A stretch of DNA of 41,122 bases from TMP-86 sp964247385 (GCA_964247385.1 CAXTUB010000021.1:1-41122); one strand, 5' to 3'. Counted from the first letter of the stretch, positions 7,946 to 17,501 are shown. A program made the numbers and translations. The notes: generated from the sequence alone by a model not told the origin.

Positions 7946-9431
7946 GATATTTGGCCTCCAGATAACGAAGGTAAGGCGCTGCGGACAGCGGTCGGCTCGT
8001 CGCTTGTTTCATGAGCTCCTGCACGGGCAAACGCGCACCGGCCGAGTGAATATTCTCGCGCAACCATTCCATGATTCCATCGAAGTGCCCCGCGGCGAGC
8101 TGCTCGTCGAGCGAAGGCAGCGCGGCGCGCAATGCGTCGTTCAGTTGTCCCGCAATCACCGCGCCGAGAGCATAGGACGGGAAATACCCGAAATGACCGA
8201 CGGCCCAATGAATATCCTGCAAGCATCCTTCCAGATCATTGCTCGGTCGAACGCCGAGGCGCTGCTCGAGAGAGTCTGCCCAAGCTTCGGGCAAATCTGC
8301 AACGGCCAAGGCGCCATCGAGCAAGCGCTTTTCCAGCTCATAACGCAACATGATGTGCACCGGATACGTGAGCTCATCCGCATCCATCCGAATCAAGCTA
8401 CGCCGGACGCGCACGAGCAGCCTGTACAAATTTTGTTCCTGCCACTCGGGCCCCGTGACTTGAAAATATTTTTCCAGCAACGGCGATAAGAAGTGTACGA
8501 AAGCGCGGCTGCGGCACAAATTCATCTCGAACAAGAGCGATTGACTCTCTTCGAGCGCGAGTCCGCGGTCTCGGCCCACGGGCTGATCGCGCCACGCTTG
8601 CGGCAATCCCAGGTCGTACATGGCGTGCCCCGTCTCGTGAATCGCGCCAAGCAGCCCGGTAAAGGGATCATTCGCATCGAAGCGCGTGGTAATGCGCATG
8701 TCGCCCGGCACGCCTTCTGTGAATGGATGCTCGCTCTCATCCAAGCGGCCGCGCTCGAACGAAAAACCGATGGCCTTCAGGACTTCAGTGGACAACTGCT
8801 TCTGCTTGGCGAGGCTGAATTTTCCGCTCAAGGGCGCAACCGGCTGAGTAGCCTGGAGCTCGATCGCGTCGTTGATGAGCCCCGGGAGCTTGCGTCCCAG
8901 CGCCTTGAAGATCGAGTCGATATCGGCGGTCGATACACCCGGCGTAAATTCGTCGACCAACGCATCGTACGGCGCGAGTCCGCGCGCTTGGCTCAACAGC
9001 GCCGCCTTGTCTCGAACCAGATGCACCACCTCGGTGAGATGCGGCGCGAACAAGCGAAAATCATTTGCCTTGCGCGCCTCGAGCCAATGAAATTCGGCCC
9101 GCGCGCAAACCTTTGTAAGCCGCGTGATCAATGAGGGCGGGGTCGCAATGGCGTGATCGCGCTGCCGGCGCATTTCGCGCAGATTGGCTACTTGCCAATC
9201 CTCCAACTGCGCCGATGCAGCCTCGGCGCGTTCGATGAGGCGAGCGATCTTCGGCGTGGTCAACAGCGCATGGTGCTCGGTCTCGAGCGCCGCCAATTGC
9301 TCGCCACGGACGTCGGCGCTGTTGCGCGGCATCATGACGGCGGCATCCCAGCGCAGCATGGACAGCGCCCCGCGAAACGCATGGAGACGCCGGAACTCCT
9401 GTTCGAGCTGCTGATACGGGGTGGCGGGCAT
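7935..9431 (-). CDS. M32 family metallocarboxypeptidase (Taq-type)
   Basis: A zinc carboxypeptidase that trims amino acids from peptide C-termini in the cytoplasm. The 498-residue protein shows the M32 motif set: HPF at 235-237, DMRITT at 244-249, the zinc motif HETGH at 265-269, and an IRMDAD stretch in the C-terminal half. The fourth motif, usually HESQ, reads EESQ (294-297 region): the glutamate ligand is kept but the His is replaced. Length is typical of the family. It is the first gene of a three-gene overlapping minus-strand unit with ttcA and the phosphatase/ADPRH fusion. No signal peptide is visible. Confidence 0.93.
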   Translation of the reverse strand: MPATPYQQLEQEFRRLHAFRGALSMLRWDAAVMMPRNSADVRGEQLAALETEHHALLTTPKIARLIERAEAASAQLEDWQVANLREMRRQRDHAIATPPSLITRLTKVCARAEFHWLEARKANDFRLFAPHLTEVVHLVRDKAALLSQARGLAPYDALVDEFTPGVSTADIDSIFKALGRKLPGLINDAIELQATQPVAPLSGKFSLAKQKQLSTEVLKAIGFSFERGRLDESEHPFTEGVPGDMRITTRFDANDPFTGLLGAIHETGHAMYDLGLPQAWRDQPVGRDRGLALEESQSLLFEMNLCRSRAFVHFLSPLLEKYFQVTGPEWQEQNLYRLLVRVRRSLIRMDADELTYPVHIMLRYELEKRLLDGALAVADLPEAWADSLEQRLGVRPSNDLEGCLQDIHWAVGHFGYFPSYALGAVIAGQLNDALRAALPSLDEQLAAGHFDGIMEWLRENIHSAGARLPVQELMKQATSRPLSAAPYLRYLEAKYLER

Positions 9432-9476
9432 ATTCGACTCGAGACTCGCACACGCCGCGCGTCGCGCGCGGGCAGG

Positions 9477-9965
9477 CTAGCGCAGCTTCAAGCTGTCCAG
9501 TTTAAACGAGCCGCGCTCGTGAAACGGCAAAGACTGGACAAAAGCCATGTCCAGGCTGACAGAGCCCTGCATTTCATAATCGATCGCCCCGTCGTTTCGA
9601 TTTGCCTTTTTCAACAGCTTGAGCAAGCCCGTCGCCATGTTGGCGCTGACGACCATGTCAAAGTTGGACTGCCCGAACGGCGCCACGGTGAATGCCCGAT
9701 CGGTCACCCCCGTGGCCACCTTCTGTCCTTCCAACGAAAGCTCGAGTTGAATTCCGTTGACCGGCAGCTCTCGATCGTTGGGATTTTGCACATGGAGATG
9801 CGCAAGAAAGTTCTGCTGAAAAAGATTGCCCTCGAGGAGCTGCACACCGCTCAACGACAGGCGCGGTTTCTCGAATTTTGGCGCAATGAGGGAGCAACCG
9901 GCGAGAAACACACAGAGGCCAAGCGACGCCACAATCGCGCAAATCAAAACTCTACGGATGTCCAT
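9477..9965 (-). CDS. LEA type 2 family lipoprotein
   Basis: A 162-residue lipoprotein. The N-terminus has a basic start, a hydrophobic core and the lipobox LAGC, with the lipidated Cys at residue 24. The rest fits the LEA-2 / water-stress-and-hypersensitive-response fold: a beta-rich domain with a VQNPNDRELPVNG stretch (about 60-72). Such proteins are common periplasmic lipoproteins in Proteobacteria; their role is not well defined, with stress-related binding suggested for the family. It sits 45 bases from the stop side of the M32 gene start and diverges from the secreted-protein gene at 10027. Confidence 0.85.
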   Translation of the reverse strand: MDIRRVLICAIVASLGLCVFLAGCSLIAPKFEKPRLSLSGVQLLEGNLFQQNFLAHLHVQNPNDRELPVNGIQLELSLEGQKVATGVTDRAFTVAPFGQSNFDMVVSANMATGLLKLLKKANRNDGAIDYEMQGSVSLDMAFVQSLPFHERGSFKLDSLKLR

Positions 9966-10026
9966 TCATCGCACTGCACGGTCGCGCAGAAATGCGCTCC
10001 AGCGATCAGCATGGCACTATCGCAGG

Positions 10027-10611
10027 ATGCATTCCAGAATTCTTGTGCTTGCGACATTACTCGTTGTCGCGACGTCAATAGTGCGCGCACAAACGAGTGT
10101 TGCAGTGCCAATGACTACCGGCTGCCTCCCGAACGGCGACGGTTTCTTGCGCGCACACCTGCGCGGCGCAATCGACACCACCATCGATTGGCCCAACGCT
10201 GGTACACGATGCCAGGGCGATGAGAGGCCGGATCATCAGGGCGTGCGTCTGAGCTTTAGCCGTGAGCCCGCATCGGCACCGGATCTGCTTTTCGTGTTTG
10301 GCATCTCCAAGGTGCAACAAGGCCGCAGCGCGCATGGAATCGGAGTCAACTTGACCGTGATCGTGCAAGGCACGCCGCGCGTGTTCGGCACGCGTGGGGA
10401 ATCGCGCTGTACCGTGGATTCGTTGATGCAGCAGCCCCTGCCGACGCCGCCGGTGAAAAGCGCAGCCGCGCAATCATCGCATTATCGGCTCGAGGCCCAT
10501 GGATTCTGCACACAGCCGGCACGCGCGGTGCGCGGCGAAGGGGCCATTTTACTGACCTCGTTCGACTTCGCGGGCATCGTGTCCTTCTCGAAGCAGGAGC
10601 CTTCGGCATGA
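10027..10611 (+). CDS. Secreted hypothetical protein
   Basis: A 194-residue protein with a clear signal peptide (basic start, hydrophobic 5-18, probable cut after VRAQ near residue 22). The mature part has four cysteines (in GCLPNG, TRCQGD, SRCTVD and GFCTQP) that could form two disulfides, as expected for a periplasmic protein. I do not recognise a family. ATG 10027 was chosen because the signal peptide starts there; the frame is open further upstream to 9826. Its stop overlaps the ATG of the DUF192 gene by four bases (ATGA), so both are co-translated and probably exported together. Confidence 0.7.
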   Translation: MHSRILVLATLLVVATSIVRAQTSVAVPMTTGCLPNGDGFLRAHLRGAIDTTIDWPNAGTRCQGDERPDHQGVRLSFSREPASAPDLLFVFGISKVQQGRSAHGIGVNLTVIVQGTPRVFGTRGESRCTVDSLMQQPLPTPPVKSAAAQSSHYRLEAHGFCTQPARAVRGEGAILLTSFDFAGIVSFSKQEPSA

Positions 10612-11087
10612 GATGGAGCCTGGCTTGCGCTACCGCGCTGTTGGTTCTGTTCGGGTTGCCGGACGCGCGGGGTGACGATGCTCCCGAAGCGTTGAGCGCG
10701 TTTCCGCGCACACTCCTTTCGATCAAAACGGCACGCACCGTACAGACCTTCGACGCTTGGATCGCCAACTCGCCGCGACGGCAACAGCAGGGCCTCATGT
10801 TCGTGCGCGAGCTCGATGCGCATCGAGCGATGGCCTTCGTTTATCCCGACGAGCGTCGCATTACCATGTGGATGAAGAACACGTTCATCCCCTTGGACAT
10901 GCTATTCGTCGATGCGCGCGGCAAAATTGTTTTCATTGCGCACGACGCGACACCTCGGTCGCTCGACATTGTGGCCTCTCCGATACCCGCAAAGGCGGTG
11001 TTCGAGCTGGCCGGCGGAATTGCACGGCGCTTTGGAATCAGCCTTGGAGATGAAATCCTATGCGCATGTCTCGAGTCCGCACGCTAG
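10608..11087 (+). CDS. Secreted DUF192 family protein
   Basis: A 159-residue DUF192 protein with a signal peptide (cut near residue 22). The family hallmark MWMKNTFIPLDMLFVD lies at about 86-101, preceded by a QQGLMFV stretch, as in other members. DUF192 proteins are small beta-rich domains found exported in bacteria and archaea; their biochemical role is unknown. It is coupled to the upstream secreted protein by an ATGA overlap. The 158-base gap after it holds the probable ompA promoter region. Confidence 0.9.
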   Translation: MRWSLACATALLVLFGLPDARGDDAPEALSAFPRTLLSIKTARTVQTFDAWIANSPRRQQQGLMFVRELDAHRAMAFVYPDERRITMWMKNTFIPLDMLFVDARGKIVFIAHDATPRSLDIVASPIPAKAVFELAGGIARRFGISLGDEILCACLESAR

Positions 11088-11245
11088 TCGCGAGAACACC
11101 TTTTTTCGCGTCGACTTCTCTGCCGATGTATTAAAAAAGCCACAGCAGTTGATTTTGCTAGTGGTTTTCGCGCATATTTCACATAACCGCGGCGTAGGGA
11201 TCACGCTTCGGCTGGCGTTGTTCGTTACCCGAGGGGATTGAGAGC

Positions 11246-12451
11246 ATGAAGAAGCTGATATTCGGCGCGATTTTGGCTGCGGCCGCGTTTGCATCACCGC
11301 TGCAAGCTGCCGATGAGACGGGGGCGTTCTACGTCAGCCCTCTCGCGACCTACACTTTTCTCGATCACGATCGCGCCGCATCGGATCACGTCGGGTTTCA
11401 GGCGGGCTTGGGTTTCAACTTTGCGCCGAACTGGGCCGGCGAGCTCAATGGCGCATACACTCGCTTCGGCGGTCCAGGCTCGACACGGCTGAGCCTCACC
11501 GAGTACAGCGCCGACGTACTCTACAAGTTTTTGCCGGATTCCCTCATACGGCCGTATGTGCTGGTAGGTATCGGGGGAATTGATGACAACCCCTCCGGTC
11601 TGCCCCGGAGAAGCTCCTTTGCGACTGAAGCCGGACTGGGTCTACTTGTGGGCATCGGAAATCAGACGGGCCCTGTGCGTGTCGCTGTTCGAGGGGAAGG
11701 AAAATGGCGTAAGACCGTTGGCGATCCGGAGCCGGGCGTAACCAATCCCGCCGATACGGTGGTCGCGCTAGGTCTACAGGTGTCGTTCGGCGGCCGCAAG
11801 CCACCGCCGACAGTGATGCCCCCTCCGCTACCCAAAGACAGCGACGGTGATGGCGTCACCGACGATCGAGATCAGTGCCCAAATACACCCGCCGGAGCCA
11901 GGGTGGATGCGAACGGCTGCGAATTCGACAGCGATGGCGACGGCGTCGTGGATCGCCTCGATCAATGCCCGAATACCCCCAAGGGCACGCCCGTCAACGA
12001 AGTCGGATGCCCGTTGGATAGCGATGGCGACGGCGTCATCGACCGCGACGATCGCTGCCCGAACACGCCGAAAGGCGATCGCGTCGATAACCACGGCTGC
12101 ACCATCAAGGGTGAGATCGTGCTCGAGCGCGTGCACTTCAATATCGACTCCGCCGAGCTCATGCCGGACTCGGCCGAAGTGCTCGACGATGCGGTGTCGA
12201 CTTTGAAGAAGTACCCTCAGCTCGTCATCGAGGTGCGCGGCCATACGGACAATACCGGAACGGCCAAGCATAACTTGATCTTGTCGCAGCACCGCGCGGA
12301 GACGGTCATGCGCTATCTCAAGGATCACGGCGTGACCAATACGCTCACCGCCAAGGGCTATGGGCTGACCATGCCGGTCGCCGACAACAAGACCACCGAG
12401 GGCCGCGCACTGAACCGGCGAGTGACGCTAAAGATTCTGAGCGGAGAGTAG
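11246..12451 (+). CDS. OmpA family outer-membrane protein with TSP3 repeats
   Basis: A 401-residue porin-like envelope anchor. Residues 1-21 are a signal peptide, about 25-185 form an eight-strand barrel-type N-domain, and a Pro-rich hinge (186-197) follows. Three 30-residue thrombospondin type 3 repeats begin at 198, 228 and 258, each starting DSDGDG and containing a CPNTP motif; these calcium-binding repeats act as a rigid spacer. Residues 289-400 are the OmpA-like peptidoglycan-binding domain, with HFNIDSAEL, GHTDNTG and NRRV motifs. It should link the outer membrane to peptidoglycan. A strong terminator follows immediately, so transcription likely ends here. Confidence 0.93.
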   Translation: MKKLIFGAILAAAAFASPLQAADETGAFYVSPLATYTFLDHDRAASDHVGFQAGLGFNFAPNWAGELNGAYTRFGGPGSTRLSLTEYSADVLYKFLPDSLIRPYVLVGIGGIDDNPSGLPRRSSFATEAGLGLLVGIGNQTGPVRVAVRGEGKWRKTVGDPEPGVTNPADTVVALGLQVSFGGRKPPPTVMPPPLPKDSDGDGVTDDRDQCPNTPAGARVDANGCEFDSDGDGVVDRLDQCPNTPKGTPVNEVGCPLDSDGDGVIDRDDRCPNTPKGDRVDNHGCTIKGEIVLERVHFNIDSAELMPDSAEVLDDAVSTLKKYPQLVIEVRGHTDNTGTAKHNLILSQHRAETVMRYLKDHGVTNTLTAKGYGLTMPVADNKTTEGRALNRRVTLKILSGE

Positions 12452-12455
12452 CCTT

Positions 12456-12491
12456 AAAGGGGGTCGCGTATGCAAGTCGCGACCCCCTTTT
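12456..12491 (+). terminator. Rho-independent terminator after ompA-like gene
   Basis: A perfect 13-bp stem (12456-12468 with 12478-12490) with a nine-base loop, ending in TTTT. It begins five bases after the stop codon of the OmpA gene. Confidence 0.9.
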
Positions 12492-12654
12492 CGAGAGTCC
12501 GGAGGTCTCTTGTCGATTAGTCGCTCGGAGGCATTTCTATCCTCTGAGCCGTCTCAACGGTCAGCCGAGAGGTGGCTCGGCACGGTGGGCGAAGCCGATA
12601 TCGTGCTGCTCACGCAGATTCGAAGGCTTGGGAGTCGGCCCGTCGACCGAAGCA

Positions 12655-12824
12655 GTGTCTCAGCGCCGCGTCGAGACCGTATTGCGCTATCTCAAGGATC
12701 ATGGTGTAGTCAATCTCTTGACCGCCAAGGCTACGGCAAGTCCATGCTCATCGCGGATAACAAGACGGCGGAAGGACGCCTGTTGAATCTGAGGGTCGTG
12801 CTGAAGATTCAGACGGGCGAATAA
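12655..12824 (+). pseudogene. Remnant of a second OmpA C-terminal domain
   Basis: This stretch encodes the last 56 residues of an OmpA domain, closely similar to residues 346-401 of the OmpA gene just upstream, but in two frames. The first part reads SQRRVETVLRYLKDHG and stays in frame to the Lys codon at 12727. The second part (GYGKSMLIADNKTAEGR) needs a one-base shift at 12729-12731, where the intact copy has AAGGGC and this one AAGGC. The remnant is 170 bp against 171 bp in the intact copy, so a single G was lost. No complete start or domain precedes it. It is best read as debris of a tandem duplication. Confidence 0.8.
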
Positions 12825-12826
12825 AA

Positions 12827-13288
12827 TTGGTGAAGTCGAAGATCGTCGCCGCGCTCTTGTTGATCGCAGAAAGTGCGGCGACCACTAGCGCGTTATCCGC
12901 CGTTCCCGAAACCTTGCGTGCATGCATTGAGGAACATGAGGACACGCGACGCCTCGCCTGCTACGATCGCGAAGTCGCTCGTCTTCAGCAATCCACTGAA
13001 TTGATTGAGGAAACATCGCGTGACAGCTCTTCGTCAAAGACCTCGCTGACCAGAACGAGACGTGGACCCGCGCAACCGTTGACGATTTCACGAGTGCACG
13101 CGATCGAATGGCGTGCCGACGGACGCCGCACCATCACGCTGGAAAATGGCCAGACATGGGTTCAAGGGGAGGCATATGACAACGCAATGATCCATGTCGG
13201 AGACCTCGCCACCATCAAGGCGGGGGCCTTGGGATCCCTCTATATGACATTACCGAAATCGAGAACTCGCGTTACGCGCCAGAATTAA
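12827..13288 (+). CDS. Secreted hypothetical protein with ACYD motif
   Basis: A 153-residue exported protein. A signal peptide covers about residues 1-25. Next comes a Cys-containing block, ACIEEHEDTRRLACYDRE (about 32-49), a pattern seen in short periplasmic proteins where two Cys flank acidic residues and end in RLACYD; the middle is Ser/Thr-rich, and the tail has a WxxxxRRTITLENGQTWVQ stretch predicted to form beta strands. I cannot name a function. The start is TTG 12827 or GTG 12830; neither has a strong ribosome binding site, so the start is uncertain. It lies directly after the OmpA remnant. Confidence 0.7.
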   Translation: MVKSKIVAALLLIAESAATTSALSAVPETLRACIEEHEDTRRLACYDREVARLQQSTELIEETSRDSSSSKTSLTRTRRGPAQPLTISRVHAIEWRADGRRTITLENGQTWVQGEAYDNAMIHVGDLATIKAGALGSLYMTLPKSRTRVTRQN

Positions 13289-13584
13289 CGGACGTGTGGT
13301 GCTGGCTTGCGATGCGCCGCGAATAAACCGCGTTGTTGCAAGATGCACACGACCCAAGCAGGCTCTCGCCGTGGCTTTGCACATGCAAATGAGTCGTTTT
13401 TACGGCGCATTCCTGACGCTTGAGAGCCGGCGTCTTGCAGGCGCTACTGGCATTTATGCAACAACATGCTATCGTTGCAGCATATGAGCTGAGTTTATGT
13501 TGCAAAGGCAACCCTTAGCATGAGTAATTCCTAGACTTGATCACGTGCCGCGGCGGGACGTTTGACGCGGTACTGGGGGCCAAA
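13289..13584. other. Gap before the TonB receptor; possible promoter region
   Basis: No gene seen. A nine-base inverted pair (GTTGTTGCA at 13332, TGCAACAAC at 13457) and further copies of a TTGCA-type word occur, and TTGCAA at 13500 is spaced 18 bases from GTAATT at 13524. These could be operator and promoter parts for the TonB receptor, but the match is weak. Confidence 0.3.
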
Positions 13585-16500
13585 ATGTTTAGACTTAAGT
13601 TCGCAATTGGTATCTCCTCGGTTGCATTAGCTTTCTCACTAACGAATAGTGCTCGAGTACTCGCACAATCCACTTCAGCAGATGCATCAACCGAGCCTCT
13701 TCAAGAAGTAGTAGTCACCGGTTCTCGCATTCGGGTACCGGCCAACATCTCGTCCACCAGTCCACTCACGGTGGTGACTAATCAAGATATTCAGTTGAGT
13801 GGATACACCGACACAATCGATGTCATTAACTCGCTGCCGCAGAATGTAATCAGCGGCGGTGTAGATTTTGGCAATAATTCTAGCCCACTGACCGCGGCGG
13901 GCGGCATCACAACCGTCGATCTCCGCAATTTGGGGCCGCAACGAACACTCGTGCTCGTAAATGGGCGGCGTCTAGGCGTAGGCGATCCGAGTACTGCCAA
14001 TCCGAATCCCGCTCCAGACATTGATCAGATTCCCGCTCCGCTCATTGAGCGAGTTGAAGTGGTCACTGGCGGCGCGTCAGCAACGTATGGATCCGATGCA
14101 ATCGCAGGTGTCGTCAATTTCATTCTGAGAAAGGACTTTCAGGGCATCGAGATTGGCGGCCAATACGGCTTCAATCAGCACCATCAGCACAACGATTACG
14201 CAGCAGGTCTGGTGGCTAACGATGATCCCGTGACGGGTTATGAGGCAAGTCCATTGCCGGGTCGGGCACGCGATGGCTACCAACGTGATCTATCCATTGT
14301 GATGGGCACGAATTTCGCCGAGGGAGACGGAAACGTCACCGGATATTTTGTGTTCCACAATCAAGACCCGGTGACCGGCGCAGCGCGCGATTTCTCGAGT
14401 TGTCAGTTGTTCACCAACACCTACTTCGGAGCGCCTGCACCTACCGGGCTACAATGTTTTGGCAGCGCAAACTCGAACCTGTTCGAACCTCAAGATGGGC
14501 CAAACGCAGGCAATGATTACAGCGTAGTTGGAAATCAGTTTCTTGCTTATCCGCAGGTGGGCTCGAGCCCTCCTTCTGCGTTCAACTTCAATCGTTACGA
14601 ATATCTGCAGCGGCAAAACCAGCGTTATAACGCGGGGTTCATGGCGCACGACGATATCGCCTCGTGGATCAAGCCCTACGTCGATTTCAGCTTTATGCAA
14701 GACAACACGACGGCCGTGGTTGCGCCCTCTGGGCTTTTCATTGCGGGCAATCCGGTCACTCCGGATGGGAATTATCCCGTCAATTGCAGCAATCCTTTGT
14801 TGAGCGATCAGCAGCGGGCTCTGATCTGCACTCCCGCTCAGATTGCGGGTGATCTCGCGGCACCAGGTTCTGCTGGCAACAGCGCGAATTTGTTGATCGG
14901 CCGCAGGAACATTGAGGGCGGCGGTCGAATCTCGACTTTCCAGCACAACAATTTCCGCTTGGTTACCGGTGCGCAAGGCGACATCATCGACGGCCTCACC
15001 TACGACGCATACTATTCTTATTACTATGTGTCAGCCTTCTCGGGGAACGATAACTACCTTGATTATTCGGCAATCACTAACGCACTTCAGGCGACGACTG
15101 GTCCGAATGGAACGCCGGTTTGCATTTCGGGAGGTTCGAGGTGCGTTCCGTACAATATCTTCACGACCGGGGCTGTCACGCCCGATCAGCTAGGCTATCT
15201 ATATACCCCGGGAACATCGACAGGAAATAACACGGAACAAGTCATTCACGCCGATGCCACCGCAGATTTTGAGAAGTATGGCATCCGATCCCCTTTTGCC
15301 AGGGACGGGTTTGCCATTAACTTGGGGGTGGAGCGCCGGACGGAAACGGTCACCTTTAAACCGGACGGTGCGGAGCTGGCCGGAAACTTAGCTGGCTTTT
15401 CGGGCGCATCGGTCCCCACCGACGTCTCGTATCACGTCAACGAAGCCTTCTTCGAGGGTCGTCTGCCCATTGCACAGGATCTACCTGGCGTGCACGACCT
15501 GACGATTGACGCGGGATATCGCTGGTCAAATTACACCACGGCCGGAGTCACGAATACTTACAAGTTCGAAGTCCAATACGCGCCGATTCAAGACGCCCGA
15601 TTTCGCTTCTCGTTCGATCGAGCCGTTCGCGCGCCCAATTTGATCGAGCTGTTCAACGCGCCGTCGATTGGACAAGAAAATGAAGTGACCGTGGATCCGT
15701 GTGCCCCGACCAGCGTCGGAGGGGTCGTCACTCCCGCGACTGCCACGTTCGGAGAGTGTGCGAACACCGGTGTCACCGCTGCGCAATATGGTAACGGCGG
15801 CACCACCAATACCATTACTCAATGCGTATCAGGGCAATGCAGCGAGGTGATTCTCGGCAACTCGCAGCTAAGGCCCGAAGTCGCTACTACTTGGTCAGCA
15901 GGATTTACTTACAGCCCCGCTCAGACGGGTTTTACGGGCAGCCTCGACTACTATCACATCCGCTTGGTTGACCAGGTCGGCTCCTATCCATTTGCAGTCA
16001 TCTTAAATGGCTGTCTTGAGGATGCGAATCCGCTGTACTGCAGCCAGATCGTCCGATCGTCCACTGGCTCGCTGACTGGTGCCACGGTGGCCGGGGGTGG
16101 ATACTTTCTACAGAACAGTTTCAACCTGGGCGTGTCGATCGTATCGGGCGTAGACATTCAATTGAACTACCGCTCTCCGCTGCCTTCGGGTTGGGGCAGC
16201 GTGAGTGCATCGCTGAATGGCGCGTACGTAGATAAGTCCACATCGACGCCGTTTCCTGGAGCGGGATCTTATGATTGCTCGGGCCTCTTCGGAACTACCT
16301 GCGGCGGTAGCTCGATCAATCCCAGGTGGCGGCATAACTTGCGGCTTACGTGGAATACCCCGTTGAGCGTGCTGCTTTCCTTGCAATGGCGGTTCATTGG
16401 ACCCACAACTTTCGATAACAATTCGAGCAACCCTTTGCTCGCAAACAATGAGATCGGCCAATTCGATCCGTTTAACTCCCGTATCGCCGGATACAATTAC

Positions 16501-16692
16501 CTGGATCTGTCGGCCGCTTGGCATGCCACCGACTATCTCGAAGTGCGTGCGGGCGTAAACAACATGTTGGATAAAGATCCGCCTTTGGTGCCGTCCGGAG
16601 ACATCACGGGTAATAACGGAGCTTCCAATAGCTACAATGCCTACGATCTTCTCGGGCGTGAGCTTTTCGTCGGATTTACCGCCAAATTCTAA
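13585..16692 (+). CDS. TonB-dependent outer-membrane receptor
   Basis: A 1035-residue receptor that takes up a large substrate across the outer membrane using energy from TonB/ExbBD. Residues 1-28 are a signal peptide; 37-49 carry a TonB-box-like EPLQEVVVTGSRI; about 40-185 form the plug with LVLVNGRR and SDAIAGVVNFILR motifs; the rest is a 22-strand-type barrel ending in Phe (FVGFTAKF), the usual outer-membrane sorting signal. ATG 13585 was chosen because GGGGGCC lies just upstream; an in-frame TTG at 13537 is less likely. The long-loop, Asn/Gly-rich style resembles receptors of Caulobacter- and Steroidobacter-like bacteria. No transport or regulator gene sits beside it, so the substrate is unknown. 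Its base composition is visibly less GC-rich than that of its neighbours. Confidence 0.93.
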   Translation: MFRLKFAIGISSVALAFSLTNSARVLAQSTSADASTEPLQEVVVTGSRIRVPANISSTSPLTVVTNQDIQLSGYTDTIDVINSLPQNVISGGVDFGNNSSPLTAAGGITTVDLRNLGPQRTLVLVNGRRLGVGDPSTANPNPAPDIDQIPAPLIERVEVVTGGASATYGSDAIAGVVNFILRKDFQGIEIGGQYGFNQHHQHNDYAAGLVANDDPVTGYEASPLPGRARDGYQRDLSIVMGTNFAEGDGNVTGYFVFHNQDPVTGAARDFSSCQLFTNTYFGAPAPTGLQCFGSANSNLFEPQDGPNAGNDYSVVGNQFLAYPQVGSSPPSAFNFNRYEYLQRQNQRYNAGFMAHDDIASWIKPYVDFSFMQDNTTAVVAPSGLFIAGNPVTPDGNYPVNCSNPLLSDQQRALICTPAQIAGDLAAPGSAGNSANLLIGRRNIEGGGRISTFQHNNFRLVTGAQGDIIDGLTYDAYYSYYYVSAFSGNDNYLDYSAITNALQATTGPNGTPVCISGGSRCVPYNIFTTGAVTPDQLGYLYTPGTSTGNNTEQVIHADATADFEKYGIRSPFARDGFAINLGVERRTETVTFKPDGAELAGNLAGFSGASVPTDVSYHVNEAFFEGRLPIAQDLPGVHDLTIDAGYRWSNYTTAGVTNTYKFEVQYAPIQDARFRFSFDRAVRAPNLIELFNAPSIGQENEVTVDPCAPTSVGGVVTPATATFGECANTGVTAAQYGNGGTTNTITQCVSGQCSEVILGNSQLRPEVATTWSAGFTYSPAQTGFTGSLDYYHIRLVDQVGSYPFAVILNGCLEDANPLYCSQIVRSSTGSLTGATVAGGGYFLQNSFNLGVSIVSGVDIQLNYRSPLPSGWGSVSASLNGAYVDKSTSTPFPGAGSYDCSGLFGTTCGGSSINPRWRHNLRLTWNTPLSVLLSLQWRFIGPTTFDNNSSNPLLANNEIGQFDPFNSRIAGYNYLDLSAAWHATDYLEVRAGVNNMLDKDPPLVPSGDITGNNGASNSYNAYDLLGRELFVGFTAKF

Positions 16693-16712
16693 TTACAGAT
16701 CTCCTTGTTCAA

Positions 16713-16739
16713 ACGGCCCCCGCGTGGGGCCGTTTTTTT
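16713..16739 (+). terminator. Rho-independent terminator after TonB receptor
   Basis: An eight-bp stem (16713-16720 with 16726-16733), five-base loop and a seven-T run, beginning 21 bases after the stop codon. Confidence 0.92.
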
Positions 16740-16871
16740 GCGCCCCCCTAGGAGATTTCCGTATGCGTTCGCACCGCCACTCAGCTCGGTGTACAAGAGC
16801 CTAGCGCGCACCGCTCGCCCCTCAACGCGCTAAAATAACCAGCCGAAACCCGAATTGCGCGAGAGTTAGCC

Positions 16872-17303
16872 ATGCATACCGTCAATCAGCTGCTGGCGCA
16901 GAAGTCAGGTGACGTTCTTTCCGTGAAGCCGAACGATACCGTGCTGCAAGCCATTCGTCTCATGGCTGAGCGAAGTGTTGGCGCCTTGCTGGTGATGCAA
17001 GACGACGAAGTGGTCGGCGTAGTGTCTGAGCGCGATTACGCGCGGAAAGTCATTCTCAAAGGCCGAGCATCACACGACACTCCGGTCTCAGAAATCATGA
17101 GCGCGCCGGTCATCACGGTTGGACCTGGCGACACCGTTCACCGCTGCATGCAGTTGATGACGGACAAGCGTATCCGTCACCTGCCCGTGGTCCAAGATGC
17201 TCAAGTGATCGGCGTGCTCTCAATTGGCGATTTGGTCAAAGCCATCACAGAGGAGCAGCGCGAGGAGATCGAGCAGCTGCAGCGCTACATTGCCGGAGGC
17301 TGA
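16872..17303 (+). CDS. Two-CBS-domain protein
   Basis: A 143-residue soluble protein made almost entirely of two CBS domains (about 8-62 and 74-130), each with the VxPxDTV and VGVxSxxD-type signatures (for example VVGVVSERDYARKV at 47-60). CBS pairs bind adenosyl ligands such as AMP, ATP or SAM and act as energy sensors. With no attached catalytic domain, this one probably regulates a partner protein. It is a solitary gene between a terminator and the converging DUF885 gene. No partner is evident in the window. Confidence 0.9.
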   Translation: MHTVNQLLAQKSGDVLSVKPNDTVLQAIRLMAERSVGALLVMQDDEVVGVVSERDYARKVILKGRASHDTPVSEIMSAPVITVGPGDTVHRCMQLMTDKRIRHLPVVQDAQVIGVLSIGDLVKAITEEQREEIEQLQRYIAGG

Positions 17304-17501
17304 CGCAATTTTTGCGTGAGCAGTTTAGGGTACTTCTGCGGGAATGCGTAATCCGCGAGCCACCGGAGGATCTTCATCATCTCGCGAGTGGTTCCTCGGA
17401 AATCGCGTGATGTTTGATATGAAACCCAAGGCTCGCAAATTTTTCCTAACTTGCCCCGCTCTGCATCGCCGCGATGCCTGATTTTCCGTTCGGCGAACTT
17501 G

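Noticed and set aside
12510..12654. Start of a 104-residue frame leading into the OmpA remnant
   Set aside because: The upstream part has no OmpA similarity and the frame is only restored after the one-base shift, so it is not a real gene.
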